Of a stretch of 41,390 nt of DNA, positions 26,301-34,700 are shown piece by piece. How positions within the stretch are numbered: the first letter of the stretch is position 1; every line of letters begins with the position of its first letter. The translations under genes were made by a program, and so were the position numbers. This DNA is from Pseudanabaena sp. SR411 (GTDB lineage Bacteria; Cyanobacteriota; Cyanobacteriia; Pseudanabaenales; Pseudanabaenaceae): the NCBI RefSeq assembly GCF_002251945.1, contig NZ_NDHW01000099.1, forward strand, positions 16 through 41,405, written 5' to 3'. The notes beneath the pieces were generated by a model that was not told the DNA's origin, did not search any database, and was given only the letters and a program-made list of their open reading frames with translations.

Positions 26301-27709
26301 AACTTGGATTGATTCCCATCAAGACTCTTATTCACCAAGCCATAGGCAAAGTTAGGAGCCCATGTAATAGTTGCACGAAAGCGATCAATCAAGTCCAACC
26401 AGCGCAAAGGCTCACTTAGTATAAATTCTGTTACTATATGAATTTGCTGACAAGCTAAACAAACATCGCGGATATGGAACATAACAATTCCACCAACGTG
26501 ATCGAGAGGCATCCAATTCAGAGAAATGTCCTGACTAGTAAATTGATTCATCTGGATGGTGGCAAATGATCGCTTCAAAATACTTTGATGCGTTTGCATA
26601 ACTGCTTTAGGATTACCAGTACTTCCAGAAGTTAACAGGAGAATTGCTAAATCATCTGGTTGGCTATGATGATATTCTAAATATGGTGTCACTAGGAGAA
26701 GATTCTCAATCTCAGCAATTTGGACATTACGCATATTTAAGATACTAGTTACTGAATGGATATCAGCCACTAAATGCCGATCTGTTAAAATAATTGGGTG
26801 ATCGAGAAGTTCCCATGTATAGTGCAGTTTTTTAACATTGTTATTTAATTCTTGATAGCTATTTGCAACGGATAGAGGAACTGGAACAAATCCTCCGAAA
26901 ATACAGCCCCAAAAAGCAGCTAAGAAATCAGAATTATCTTTTAATTGAAAGAGAACCTTATCTTGAGGCTGTAAGCCTAATTGACTTAATCCTGCCATTA
27001 CCGATTGAGCCTTTGCCAGTAATTCCCCATAGGTCTGTTGAGATTCAGTTCCATCATCAGTAATATACGTTATCCCCTTATCAGGAGATTTGCTAGCAGC
27101 TTGCTTCAGGGCTTCCGCTAGATTTAAAGGATTGTCTGGAGCTAATTGAAGTAGTCCACCATGACTAATTGCTAAGCGATCGCTTTTAATCTCTATCCCA
27201 TCATTAGACCGATCAGAAATCGGCTCAATTCGATTTGGTGCATGAACACTTCGAGAGCCAACCCAGTTCGGTAAAAGATCTGATAGATGGAGAGGAAAGT
27301 TTTGGGTAGGGCGATCGCTCACAACTACAGCTACTTTTTCTATGTCAGGTTGTTGACTGATCAGGGCTTCCCATTGAGTAGCAAGGTGATGATCAACTAC
27401 AGGAATATTTGCTAATGCTAATTCGTCTAGTTCTCCCAATGGATTAAATGGCAAGGTTACTAGAGGAATAAAAACATGGGGAATCCATTCTAAAGGTATT
27501 ACATTTTGTAAATATCTATGAATTTCTTTAATATCGAATAACTGTAAGGCTGTCACCACATAGGCTACCAGTTGATCTTGTTTTAACCTCACAATTGCTG
27601 ATCTAATCGCAGGCTCAAGCATTAAGGCTGTTTCAACTGCTCCTAAACAAGTTCTCAGTTGGTCTATAGGCAGACTTGTAGATGGTTGCTTTCCTTGAAA
27701 ATCGAACAT
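23390..27709 (-). CDS. Loading module: keto-acid adenylation, ketoreductase, ACP (A-KR-ACP; AerA/PksJ-like A domain)
   Basis: 1439 residues, no condensation or KS domain, so a chain starter. Residues 1-105 look like a lone, degenerate A-domain C-terminal subdomain (AIRSAIV...LVAYVV...LPFNPLGELDEL, Glu where the catalytic Lys would be). The active A domain spans about 180-735: TSGSTGNPKAV 360-370, GMSET 513-517, TGD 598-600, catalytic Lys711 in PKTAIGKIQR. The block NWMPLDHVGGIVMFH (398-412) is typical of the PksJ/AerA group. KR: GGLGGIG 993-999, Ser1142/1143, Tyr1156, Asn1160, all intact. A second A10-like remnant (IPLTSTGEIDRQKL) is at 1299-1312. ACP Ser1363 in GGQSL. A KR directly after an A domain implies a 2-oxo acid reduced to a 2-hydroxy acid, as in aeruginosin loading and depsipeptide modules; which acid I cannot read. 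The C-terminal helix (LREKISTMSPTEIQARL) probably docks to NRPS1, 46 bases downstream. ATG 27709 has a modest AGGT upstream. Confidence 0.88.
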   Translation of the reverse strand: MFDFQGKQPSTSLPIDQLRTCLGAVETALMLEPAIRSAIVRLKQDQLVAYVVTALQLFDIKEIHRYLQNVIPLEWIPHVFIPLVTLPFNPLGELDELALANIPVVDHHLATQWEALISQQPDIEKVAVVVSDRPTQNFPLHLSDLLPNWVGSRSVHAPNRIEPISDRSNDGIEIKSDRLAISHGGLLQLAPDNPLNLAEALKQAASKSPDKGITYITDDGTESQQTYGELLAKAQSVMAGLSQLGLQPQDKVLFQLKDNSDFLAAFWGCIFGGFVPVPLSVANSYQELNNNVKKLHYTWELLDHPIILTDRHLVADIHSVTSILNMRNVQIAEIENLLLVTPYLEYHHSQPDDLAILLLTSGSTGNPKAVMQTHQSILKRSFATIQMNQFTSQDISLNWMPLDHVGGIVMFHIRDVCLACQQIHIVTEFILSEPLRWLDLIDRFRATITWAPNFAYGLVNKSLDGNQSKLWDLSSMRFILNAGEAVVPKVARLFLEQLQVYRLPTTAMHPAWGMSETCSAVTYSKRFSLDLTSDHDSFAEVGVAIPEFSMRIVDSKGNLVNEGTIGALQVQGLMVTSGYYRNSTANQEAFTTDNWFNTGDLGILRKGRLTITGRQKDVIIINGINYYSHEIERFVEEIKGIATSYTAAVGVRDGGDTDRLVIFFSPIAKDETAIIKLMQSIRERILQSSGIYPDYVIPVESATIPKTAIGKIQRSLLKKQFEDGEFKRVIKKFDILEANSNTIPDWFFRKVWHRQELRPYAIPKISRTLLIFLDLLGLGESIAQILTSEGQTCIKVEIGSEFTKFSSQHYAIAPNNASHYCQLLDSLAKDNLALTDILHLWSYGEARYEISSLEELEQAQEYGLYSLLFLVQALVQETNQAPIKLQVVSSHAQAVIDNEAIAYAKTPLLGITKAIPAEIPWLNCQHIDLSHSGESLSNHTAFILQEFSTLSKELEISYRDGQRFVSRLARVDFSQSPKQEIPFKQGGTYLLTGGLGGIGLEIAKYLRREYQARLLIVGRTPLPPRNLWAEHIQQSSHISNKILAYQTLEQIDNRSDRHSKIIYQAADITDFEMLQSTIAQAQKQWQSNLDGIIHLAGLYHEAALVDETPDTIAKILSPKMAGTWVLNQLLKDNPNSIFISFSSIIGYFSGSMLGAYAAANAFLEGFNNHQRHHQHSSYCFAWSMWDEVGMSQGYAMKELIRTKGRYTLTPLQGIQSFISCLHHRQFQAMIGLEPTNSFIRKYLQEEPYNLYGLTAFLESPIEIANQEFPSMLSDRLNSLAIVDAFNTSSKCRFVQVDQIPLTSTGEIDRQKLLDQDKLFNRDQAERILPRNAAERQIAKIWQDILKVSQLSINDNFFELGGQSLLATQVTSRIREVFRLDLELSVFFKAPTIAGVINSLTSQAPAPNYIHKVAELREKISTMSPTEIQARLYKNKSPIN

Positions 27710-27760
27710 GCTAGATACCTAAATTTGAGCAGGAGGAAACTTTTAAAATTTTTAGATAGC

Positions 27761-27793
27761 CCTAAATAAGGCAATATATGTTGCTTTATTAGG
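27761..27793. other. Hairpin in the leader of the loading-module gene
   Basis: CCTAAATAAGGCAA (27761-27774) pairs with TTGCTTTATTAGG (27781-27793) around a 6-base loop, with one G-T pair and one bulged base. It lies in the 126-base gap between the GDSL hydrolase and the loading module, about 50 bases before the latter's start. No T-run follows on the minus strand as in a standard terminator, so a processing or attenuation site is possible. Confidence 0.55.
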
Positions 27794-27835
27794 TTTTAAT
27801 GCAACACTTTGCTCTGTCCGTTGCGGTCTTTAAGT

Positions 27836-29344
27836 TTAATAAGAGACTTCTATAAGAGTAGATGTTGGATTGAATGTCGATGCCAAAATATCGGGTAATA
27901 AGGTATTTTGAGCAAAATTGGATTGATTGCCCAAAGAAACCAAGATCGGGTCAGCCGCACTAAGATTATTGACTTGCGGAGTGGAAGTGAGAACGGAAAC
28001 AAGTGCACTAATACCTAACCCAAGATGACCGATGGCTGTGGGATGGATTTCATCCCAGAAAAGATGGGTATTAGGATCGCCAACTATAGTACCTGTTGTA
28101 GCATCAAAGCTGGGTTCAGTGATATTGGTAAGCCCTAACTGACTGGGATTTGCTGCGATATTGTTAAGTAAACCATAGAAGTCTAAAGGAATTAAATTGC
28201 TCTGGGGTAGTAGATTCTCCAGCCCTGCGATCGCCTCATTAAGTAATGTATTATGGGCGATCGTTAAATTACTGAGTCTGGTCTCAACTTCGGCTCCACC
28301 TTTTAAGGCCCGTGGCGTAATTCCTAAATCAGGTAAATTGGGTATTAGGAAGTTACGCGCTCCTTGACTGTAGAGCGCTGCGATCGATAATGCAATATTA
28401 CTAACAGATTGATTTGGCTGTAAGGCATTACTAGGATCTAAATAATCATTACCCCCTGCAAAAACAACATATAGAGCGTTAGAGTCAGCAGTCTTTCCAA
28501 CACTAATGTGATCGTTGATAAACCATGCTACTTGTTGTAATACACCAGGAATTAAGCTGCTAACTGTACCTGCTAGCCCACTGTTAACGCCAGTCTGAGC
28601 GCCGCCAAAGGCAAAGTTAACGCTTTGAGTGGTAGTAGCACCATTAAAAAATGGACTGACACTTAACTCACTATTAACCAAGGCGAATGGCGAAGAAAGC
28701 GGTATAGAAGGAGAAAGTACACTCAGTTTCGTAGATATCTGTATCGGCAATCCTAAACCTGCGGAGAGATAATCAGTCCAAACAGGTCCATTACTAAATC
28801 GACCTTCAAAATAAGGAGAATTAGGAACGATGGGAATTTGTGGCTCCAGACTATTGGCAAACTTTGTAATATTAAAAATATTGCCTTGATCGGAGAGGCT
28901 ATCTCCAAAAATATACAGCTTACTAAAAGAATTACTAGCCTGAGAAATAGAAGAGCTAAAAGGAGTGCCTAGATTAGACTGGTTTTGTGTAGGAAAAACT
29001 GTGGTATCAACTACAGGACTAGAAATTGCTGTTGGAGCAGCAAATATGGTCTGAGGAGACAGAACTATATCAGTAGCATCAGTGGTAGAAGTATCATTGG
29101 CAAAAGTATCAGTATCAAACTGATTATTCCTTTTAACCTTAGGTTGGTCAAGAACTGAAATGTTTGTAGGAGCTAAATCAAGATCTAGGCGGACTTTCAC
29201 TTCTCGTTTATCTGAATAGCTGCGTTTTTTAAAGGATCTTTTAAATAATTTATCATTAGCTTTGAAGACTTCATTGAAGACATCAGAGACATCATTGAAG
29301 CCAAAAGTCTTGTTGGATATTACAGGGAATGGATTAAAGCTCAT
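27836..29344 (-). CDS. GDSL/SGNH-family esterase or acyl hydrolase with a 140-residue N-terminal extension
   Basis: 502 residues. The catalytic blocks of the SGNH family are complete: block I FGDSLSDQGN with nucleophile Ser149; block II FAFGGA around 245-250; block III AGGND 296-300; block V DEIHPT with Asp431 and His434. Residues 1-140 precede the hydrolase fold, show no signal peptide or membrane helix, and are charged at first (FKRSFKKRSYSDKREVKVRLD), then Thr/Ser/Ala-rich. The C-terminal 50 residues also extend past the fold. SGNH enzymes hydrolyse or transfer acyl groups on lipids, glycans and small molecules. It lies 39 bases after the PhyH-like gene and 126 before the loading module, in the same direction. 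As no synthetase here ends in a thioesterase, it could release, trim or deacylate the product; that is inference. AGGA lies about 13 bases before the ATG. Confidence 0.88.
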   Translation of the reverse strand: MSFNPFPVISNKTFGFNDVSDVFNEVFKANDKLFKRSFKKRSYSDKREVKVRLDLDLAPTNISVLDQPKVKRNNQFDTDTFANDTSTTDATDIVLSPQTIFAAPTAISSPVVDTTVFPTQNQSNLGTPFSSSISQASNSFSKLYIFGDSLSDQGNIFNITKFANSLEPQIPIVPNSPYFEGRFSNGPVWTDYLSAGLGLPIQISTKLSVLSPSIPLSSPFALVNSELSVSPFFNGATTTQSVNFAFGGAQTGVNSGLAGTVSSLIPGVLQQVAWFINDHISVGKTADSNALYVVFAGGNDYLDPSNALQPNQSVSNIALSIAALYSQGARNFLIPNLPDLGITPRALKGGAEVETRLSNLTIAHNTLLNEAIAGLENLLPQSNLIPLDFYGLLNNIAANPSQLGLTNITEPSFDATTGTIVGDPNTHLFWDEIHPTAIGHLGLGISALVSVLTSTPQVNNLSAADPILVSLGNQSNFAQNTLLPDILASTFNPTSTLIEVSY

Positions 29345-29383
29345 ATTTTCAAGAATTCCTATAGTGACATTTTTTTATAAAAC

Positions 29384-30403
29384 TTAAAAAAGTTTCAATA
29401 GCCGTGCTTTTAACTTTGAGGCAAGATAATACAAAGCTATAAAACCCGCATTCAAAACTAATCCAGCTTTAATTTTTTGCAAAATGAGATATCTAAAAAA
29501 CTGGCTTTTGGTCATCCATTGTTCCTTAGGGAATGTCTTGCTAAACTCAATAAACTGGTCAGCATCCTTCCCATTGATATTAAATTGCCTAAGTCTATGA
29601 TGATCAAGGTAAGCGAATATAACTTGATAATTGGCTATATTATTCAACATCATGGTGAATTTGCTCAGTCCTCCTCGAACTAGCTTAGCTTTAACAATTT
29701 TATCCTCACTACTAGTTATGCGGATAGAAAGAGCAGTGCGTAATGTCTCGGCATCTTGCGTCCTGTGGATTACATCTCCTCTAATTAAAAGTAGATCTCC
29801 AGCATTCAGGTAAGGGATTTCCGCTATATCTTCAATACTGTAATCTAGTATTCCTAATTTACCGCCATCGTTATCATTGTAAATTGTGGTTTTGTGCTTT
29901 TCTACTTGATAACGGGTCGCACCTCTGTTCAAAATCCGTTTATAGATTTCTGGACTTCTTACCTGTAAACGATCAAAAGGAACAATGCACAAGTTTGATT
30001 TGCTGACATCGGGCTTAATAATCGGCATGTATAGATTTAGATAGTGATAATGATTTTGAGTAAGGTAATAACTCTCATGATCTTGATGCCAGCCAAAGGA
30101 TTGATTGCCCTCGGTAGAAAAGTAAGCACCACCTACTAGCAAATCTGCTTGGATATTGGTTTGCTCTCTAACACTATTACTAACCTCATTAAACTTTTGG
30201 GCAAATTTGTCTAAGGTTTGCTGTGATATTGCCCCTAGTCGATAGTTCTGATTTTTGGGTAGTCCTTGGCAGTCTTGGGTAGAGATATCCTTCCTGAATA
30301 CTTCTAATTCTTCTGATGACAAAAAAGCAGGGATTACCACATAACCCTTAGATTCTAGATCTTTGTAATCTCTAGATAGAATGCTTAGGTTGTTAGCTAG
30401 CAT
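29384..30403 (-). CDS. Phytanoyl-CoA dioxygenase (PhyH) family Fe(II)/2-oxoglutarate oxygenase
   Basis: 339 residues. The metal triad is visible: His106 and Asp108 in WHQDHESYYL, and the distal His213 in RGDVIHRTQD. Arg222 (or Arg228) would bind 2-oxoglutarate. The surrounding sequence (LNLYMPI, SNLCIVPFDR, LNAGDLLLIRGD) fits the PhyH double-stranded beta-helix fold. About 110 residues follow the core, ending in a hydrophobic stretch (residues 313-331) that might associate with membrane or a partner. Such enzymes hydroxylate or desaturate unactivated carbons, often on carrier-bound amino acids or finished peptides. It is the first gene of the minus-strand series, diverging from the thioesterase gene, and is likely a tailoring enzyme of this pathway. 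Start: ATG 30403; no strong ribosome site seen. Confidence 0.88.
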   Translation of the reverse strand: MLANNLSILSRDYKDLESKGYVVIPAFLSSEELEVFRKDISTQDCQGLPKNQNYRLGAISQQTLDKFAQKFNEVSNSVREQTNIQADLLVGGAYFSTEGNQSFGWHQDHESYYLTQNHYHYLNLYMPIIKPDVSKSNLCIVPFDRLQVRSPEIYKRILNRGATRYQVEKHKTTIYNDNDGGKLGILDYSIEDIAEIPYLNAGDLLLIRGDVIHRTQDAETLRTALSIRITSSEDKIVKAKLVRGGLSKFTMMLNNIANYQVIFAYLDHHRLRQFNINGKDADQFIEFSKTFPKEQWMTKSQFFRYLILQKIKAGLVLNAGFIALYYLASKLKARLLKLF

Positions 30404-30487
30404 AGTAAATTTAGGGAATAAGTAAAATGGCTAAAAAATGACAGATCCTTGTATGGTTGAAGTTTATTGAATAGAAATTTTAGGCTA

Positions 30488-30516
30488 ATACTATAGGCGA
30501 TCGCTAAAATTATCAA
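30488..30516 (-). promoter_or_regulatory. Candidate promoter of the minus-strand operon
   Basis: On the minus strand TTGATA (complement of 30511-30516) and TAGTAT (complement of 30488-30493) are 17 bases apart, about 85 bases before the dioxygenase start. A HIP1 octamer (30497-30504) lies in the spacer. Found by eye only. Confidence 0.35.
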
Positions 30517-30521
30517 GAGTA

Positions 30522-30547
30522 CTAGTTTTTAGACGTAGTGAAACTAG
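30522..30547. repeat. Inverted repeat in the divergent promoter region
   Basis: CTAGTTT (30522-30528) and AAACTAG (30541-30547) are perfect inverted copies separated by 12 bases. They overlap the candidate -35 and spacer of the plus-strand promoter, so they could be an operator half-site pair. Seven-base arms can occur by chance. Confidence 0.3.
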
Positions 30548-30558
30548 CTAGTTATGAT
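30529..30558 (+). promoter_or_regulatory. Candidate promoter of the thioesterase gene
   Basis: TTAGAC (30529-30534) and TATGAT (30553-30558) with an 18-base spacer, about 38 bases before the ATG at 30597. The -10 is good, the -35 partial. Confidence 0.35.
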
Positions 30559-30596
30559 AGTTTACAATTCTAAATTAGAAAATCTAATATTTGTCT

Positions 30597-31355
30597 ATGT
30601 CTGATCTAAAAATTAATAATCCTTGGATACTACAACCAAAGTTAAGTCATTCAACATCGTTAAATTTAATTTGTTTTCCTCCGGGAGGTTGTGGAGCCTC
30701 TATCTTTAATAGCTGGTCAAAATATTTGCCATCTGGTCTAGCGATAAGTGCTGTTCAATTGCCAGGGCGAGAAACACGATTTAAAGAAGTTGCTTTTAGT
30801 AATATGGCACTATTAATATCTGAATTACTAATAAGCCTTTTGCCGTATGTTAAAAATGTGCCATTTGCTGTATTTGGTCATAGTGTCGGGGCTTTGATTG
30901 CCTTTGAGTTTGTACGCCAACTTTACCAAAACCACTTACCATCTCCCGAATATTTAATAGTTTCTGGTCGTCGCGCTCCACATATTCCACTTGATAAAAT
31001 TTTACATTTACAGGCAGATTCAGCTTTGATTGAGGAATTACGACTTATTGGAGGGACTTCTAATCTAATTTTGGATGATCCAGAATTAATGTCATTGTTT
31101 TTGCCTATTGTTAGGGCTGACTTTACTATTAACGAAACCTATCAAGTATTCAATGAATTCTCTGTAAATTGCCCAATTTTAGCGATGGGTGGATATGATG
31201 ATCCTTTAGTTAATCAAGATTTTCTGGAGCAATGGCGGCAATATACAACTGGAGAGTTTGAAGCGGTAATGCTGTCTGGTGGACATATGACATTTAAGGA
31301 GAATCCGCAACCTCTACTTGATGTTGTTGTGCGTAAGTTGGTAAAGAATATTTAA
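30597..31355 (+). CDS. Type II thioesterase (alpha/beta hydrolase)
   Basis: 252 residues from ATG 30597; a TTG at 30591 would add two. Early FPPGGCGASIFNSW is the usual N-terminal motif of external thioesterases of NRPS/PKS systems. Catalytic triad: Ser96 in FGHSVGA, Asp201 or Asp202 in GGYDDP, His230 in SGGHM. Length is normal for the family. These enzymes free blocked carrier proteins by hydrolysing stalled or wrong acyl groups; a few release the product. It is transcribed away from the minus-strand operon, from a 193-base divergent region, and is followed by two PKS genes in the same direction after a 399-base gap. It is the only recognisable thioesterase in the window. Confidence 0.93.
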   Translation: MSDLKINNPWILQPKLSHSTSLNLICFPPGGCGASIFNSWSKYLPSGLAISAVQLPGRETRFKEVAFSNMALLISELLISLLPYVKNVPFAVFGHSVGALIAFEFVRQLYQNHLPSPEYLIVSGRRAPHIPLDKILHLQADSALIEELRLIGGTSNLILDDPELMSLFLPIVRADFTINETYQVFNEFSVNCPILAMGGYDDPLVNQDFLEQWRQYTTGEFEAVMLSGGHMTFKENPQPLLDVVVRKLVKNI

Positions 31356-31754
31356 TAGTTTTTCTAAGGGCATAGTTGCGATCGCTAGATTATTGTAAAA
31401 ATTGATAAAAATCTTCACATGTGGGCGCATCATGTATAAAAATTTACTTGTGTAGATGTTCGCAAAAAGGTTTCTGAATCTATGATATAGGCGATCGCTT
31501 GCATTAAGCCCTAATGCTCTTTATTGCCAAATGGAACAATAAAGTTTCTCGTAATCAATCCGCAATTTGGCGGAGATTTACCGATGAAACCTACTTTTGA
31601 TTAATGGCAGTATGGATTAATAATGCTACGCTATGATGCTATTGTTGTTAAAAATTTGTAGATCGTTTAGTTGTATTCAGCAGACAATTCAACTTGAAGT
31701 AGCTAGAGAAATAATTCTGCAATATTTTCTTGTAAAGAGATTGTAAAAAGCTCT
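31356..31754 (+). other. 399-base gap without a convincing gene
   Basis: AT-rich spacer between the thioesterase and the plus-strand PKS pair. It holds two HIP1 octamers (31378-31385, 31491-31498) and short inverted arms GCCAAAT (31526-31532) and ATTTGGC (31565-31571). It has room for a separate promoter for the PKS pair; TTGATT near 31595 followed by TAATAA is a weak candidate. I see no strong terminator after the thioesterase. Confidence 0.5.
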
Positions 31755-34700
31755 ATGCCAAATCAACCAATCCCATCAACTGGGTTAGATATTGCGATTA
31801 TTGCCATAAATGGTCGATTTCCCAAAGCAAATTCAGTAGCTGAGTTTTGGGAAAATCTGCAAAATGGTGTGGAGTCTATTAGTCAAGTTAGCGAACAAGA
31901 GCTTTTATTGACAGGAGTAGCATCCAATCTCTTTAGCGATCCTAACTACGTTAAAGCTGCTTCTACCTTAGATGATTTTGATTTGTTTGATGCTAATTTT
32001 TTTGGCATTAATCCAAGGGAAGCGGAATATATGGATCCGCAAAATCGCTTGTTTTTAGAATGTGCATGGGAGTCTCTAGAGATCGCGGGATATGATCCTG
32101 AGCGCTATGCGGGCTTGATTGGTGTTTATGCTGGCTCTTCGGAGAATACCTATTTAATTAATCATCTTGCTCAAATTGGAAAGGCACAGATTACCGATGG
32201 TGGATGTCGAGGTTTTTTAGCGACGGGAACTTCCTATAAGTTAAATCTTAAGGGTCCCAGCTTATATATTCAAACCTTTTGTTCTACTTCCATGGTAGCT
32301 ATTCACTTAGCCTGTCAGAGTTTGCTGAATGATGAGTGTGACATGGCTTTGGCGGGTGGGGTGTCAGTGAGGATACCCCATCACATCGGTTATCTCTATG
32401 GAGAGGGAGGCATTACTTCTCCTGATGGACATTGTCGGGCGTTTGATGCCGATGCTCAAGGTACTATTTTTGGTAGTGGTGTCGGAATTGTTGTTCTTAA
32501 GCGTTTAGAGGATGCGATCGCCGATCATGATCATATAGAAGCGGTGATTAAAGGCTCAGCGATTAATAATGATGGCTCTTTGAAGGTAAGTTTTGCGGCT
32601 CCTAGTGTGGATGGTCAGTCGGAGGCGATCGCCGAGGCTCTGGCGATCGCGGATATCAATCCTGAGACGATTACCTATGTTGAGGCGCATGGGACGGGGA
32701 CAAATATTGGCGATCCTGTGGAGATTATGGCGCTTACTCAAGCTTTTAGGAGTTATACCCAGAAGCGCGGATTCTGTGCGATCGGGTCATTAAAAAGTAA
32801 TATTGGGCATTTGGATGCAGCAGCAGGTGTCGCTAGTTTAATTAAGACCGTATTAGCTTTGAAACACCGCAAGATTCCACCTACACTCCATGTCAAAACT
32901 CCCAACCCTAAAATTGATTTTCCCAATACGCCTTTTTATGTGAATACTTCGCTAAAAGATTGGATCACCCCCCAGGGAATGCCTCGTCGGGCGGGAGTTA
33001 GTTCGCTAGGTGTGGGTGGTACTAATGCCCATGTGATTGTAGAAGAATCTCCGCAAATTGATCGGATTGAGAAGATTGATCAGACGGAGCGAAGTTCGCG
33101 ATCACATCAACTTTTATTACTTTCTGCGAAGTCGCTAGCGGCTCTAGATCGGGCGACCCAAAATTTAGTTAAACATCTTCAAGATTGTCCTAGTTTAGAT
33201 CTGGCTGATGTTGCCTTTACGCTCCAAGTCGGTAGGAGAACCTTCGGTTATAGAAAAATGTTAGTTTGCCAGTCTGCGGCATCGGCGGCAAGGGATTTAG
33301 CCGCACCAGAAACATCGCCGACTTTAACTCAATTTCAAGATTCGCAGGATCGCCCGATTGTATTTATGTTTTCGGGGCAGGGTTCTCAATATGTGAATAT
33401 GGGCAAGGAGCTTTATCAAGAAGAGGCTGTGTTTCGACAGCATATTGATTATTGCGCTTCCTATCTCTATAAACCCTTAGGACTTGACTTGCGGGATATT
33501 TTATATCCATCTGAGGCAAATCTGGCGATCGCGGAGCAGCAACTCAAACAAACAGCGATCGCCCAGCCAGCCATATTTACGATTGCCTATGCGATCGCGC
33601 AGTTATGGATGCATTGGGGTATTAAGCCTCACGCCATGATCGGGCATAGCATTGGTGAATATATGGCGGCTTGCTTAGCAGGGGTATTTTCGCTAGATGA
33701 GGCGCTAACCCTTGTCGCCCAGCGTGGTCGGTTAATGCAGCAACAGCCCACAGGCGCAATGGTAGCCATATCGCGATCGCCACAGGAAATCAAATCATTC
33801 CTCAATGCGGATATTTCATTGGCGGCGATCAATAGCCCTACGAATTGTGTGGTTTCGGGAACAACGGAGGCGATCGCATCCCTAATCGCGATTCTGACTG
33901 AACGAGAAATTGAGCATCGTCCTCTGCATACTTCCCATGCTTTCCATTCAGCGATGATGGAACCTGTGGTTAGTCCCTTAGTGACTGCCTTTGCTCAAGT
34001 GCGTCTACAGGCTCCCAAAATCCCCTATTTATCGAATGTTACGGGCAAGTGGATTACTGACCTAGAAGCAACTTCGGCTAGCTACTGGGGACAACATTTA
34101 CGGCAAGCTGTGCGGTTTAGTGAGGGAATGCAGCAACTTTTGGAAGATCCCCATGCAATTTTCCTAGAGGTGGGAGCAGGAAATACCCTCAGTAGTTTGG
34201 CGATGCGTCACCCTGAGCGCAAAAATGAGCATCTAGTTCTGACATCTTTACCCCATCTTAAGGATCATCAATCCGATGCTGGTTTTGTAATTAAGACCCT
34301 TGGGCAGCTTTGGCTAGCGGGGACAACTATTGATTGGGAAAACTTCTATGGGGATGAAGAACGCTATCGAGTTGCCTTGCCTACCTATCCCTTTGAGCGT
34401 CAACGCTTTTGGATTGATGGCGCTAAAGTATTACCCCAAGACAATCCAATTCAAAATCTTCGTCAGAGTTTAACTAAGAATCCCGATCAGACTCAGTGGT
34501 TCTATATTTCCCTCTGGAAGCAAACGGTATTTCCAGCCCTAGAGGAGATGAGAACAGAAGCTGATTCGCACAATCTATCAAAGCCCTGTTGGTTGATATT
34601 TGCTGATAGTTTAGGGCTGTCTACAAAATTGGCGGCTCTATTACAACAAAGCGATCACGTCGAAATTATTACCGTAAATATTGGTAATCAGTTTGGTAAA

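Noticed and set aside
23390-27709. Fatty-acyl-AMP ligase loading module
   Set aside because: The A domain is of the PksJ/AerA group (NWMPLDHVGG, GMSET) and is followed directly by a KR, which makes sense for a 2-oxo acid and not for a fatty acid.
31514-31600. A 28-codon open frame (MLFIAKWNNK...) between the thioesterase and PKS3
   Set aside because: Too short, no ribosome site, no recognisable family; probably chance, at best a relic.
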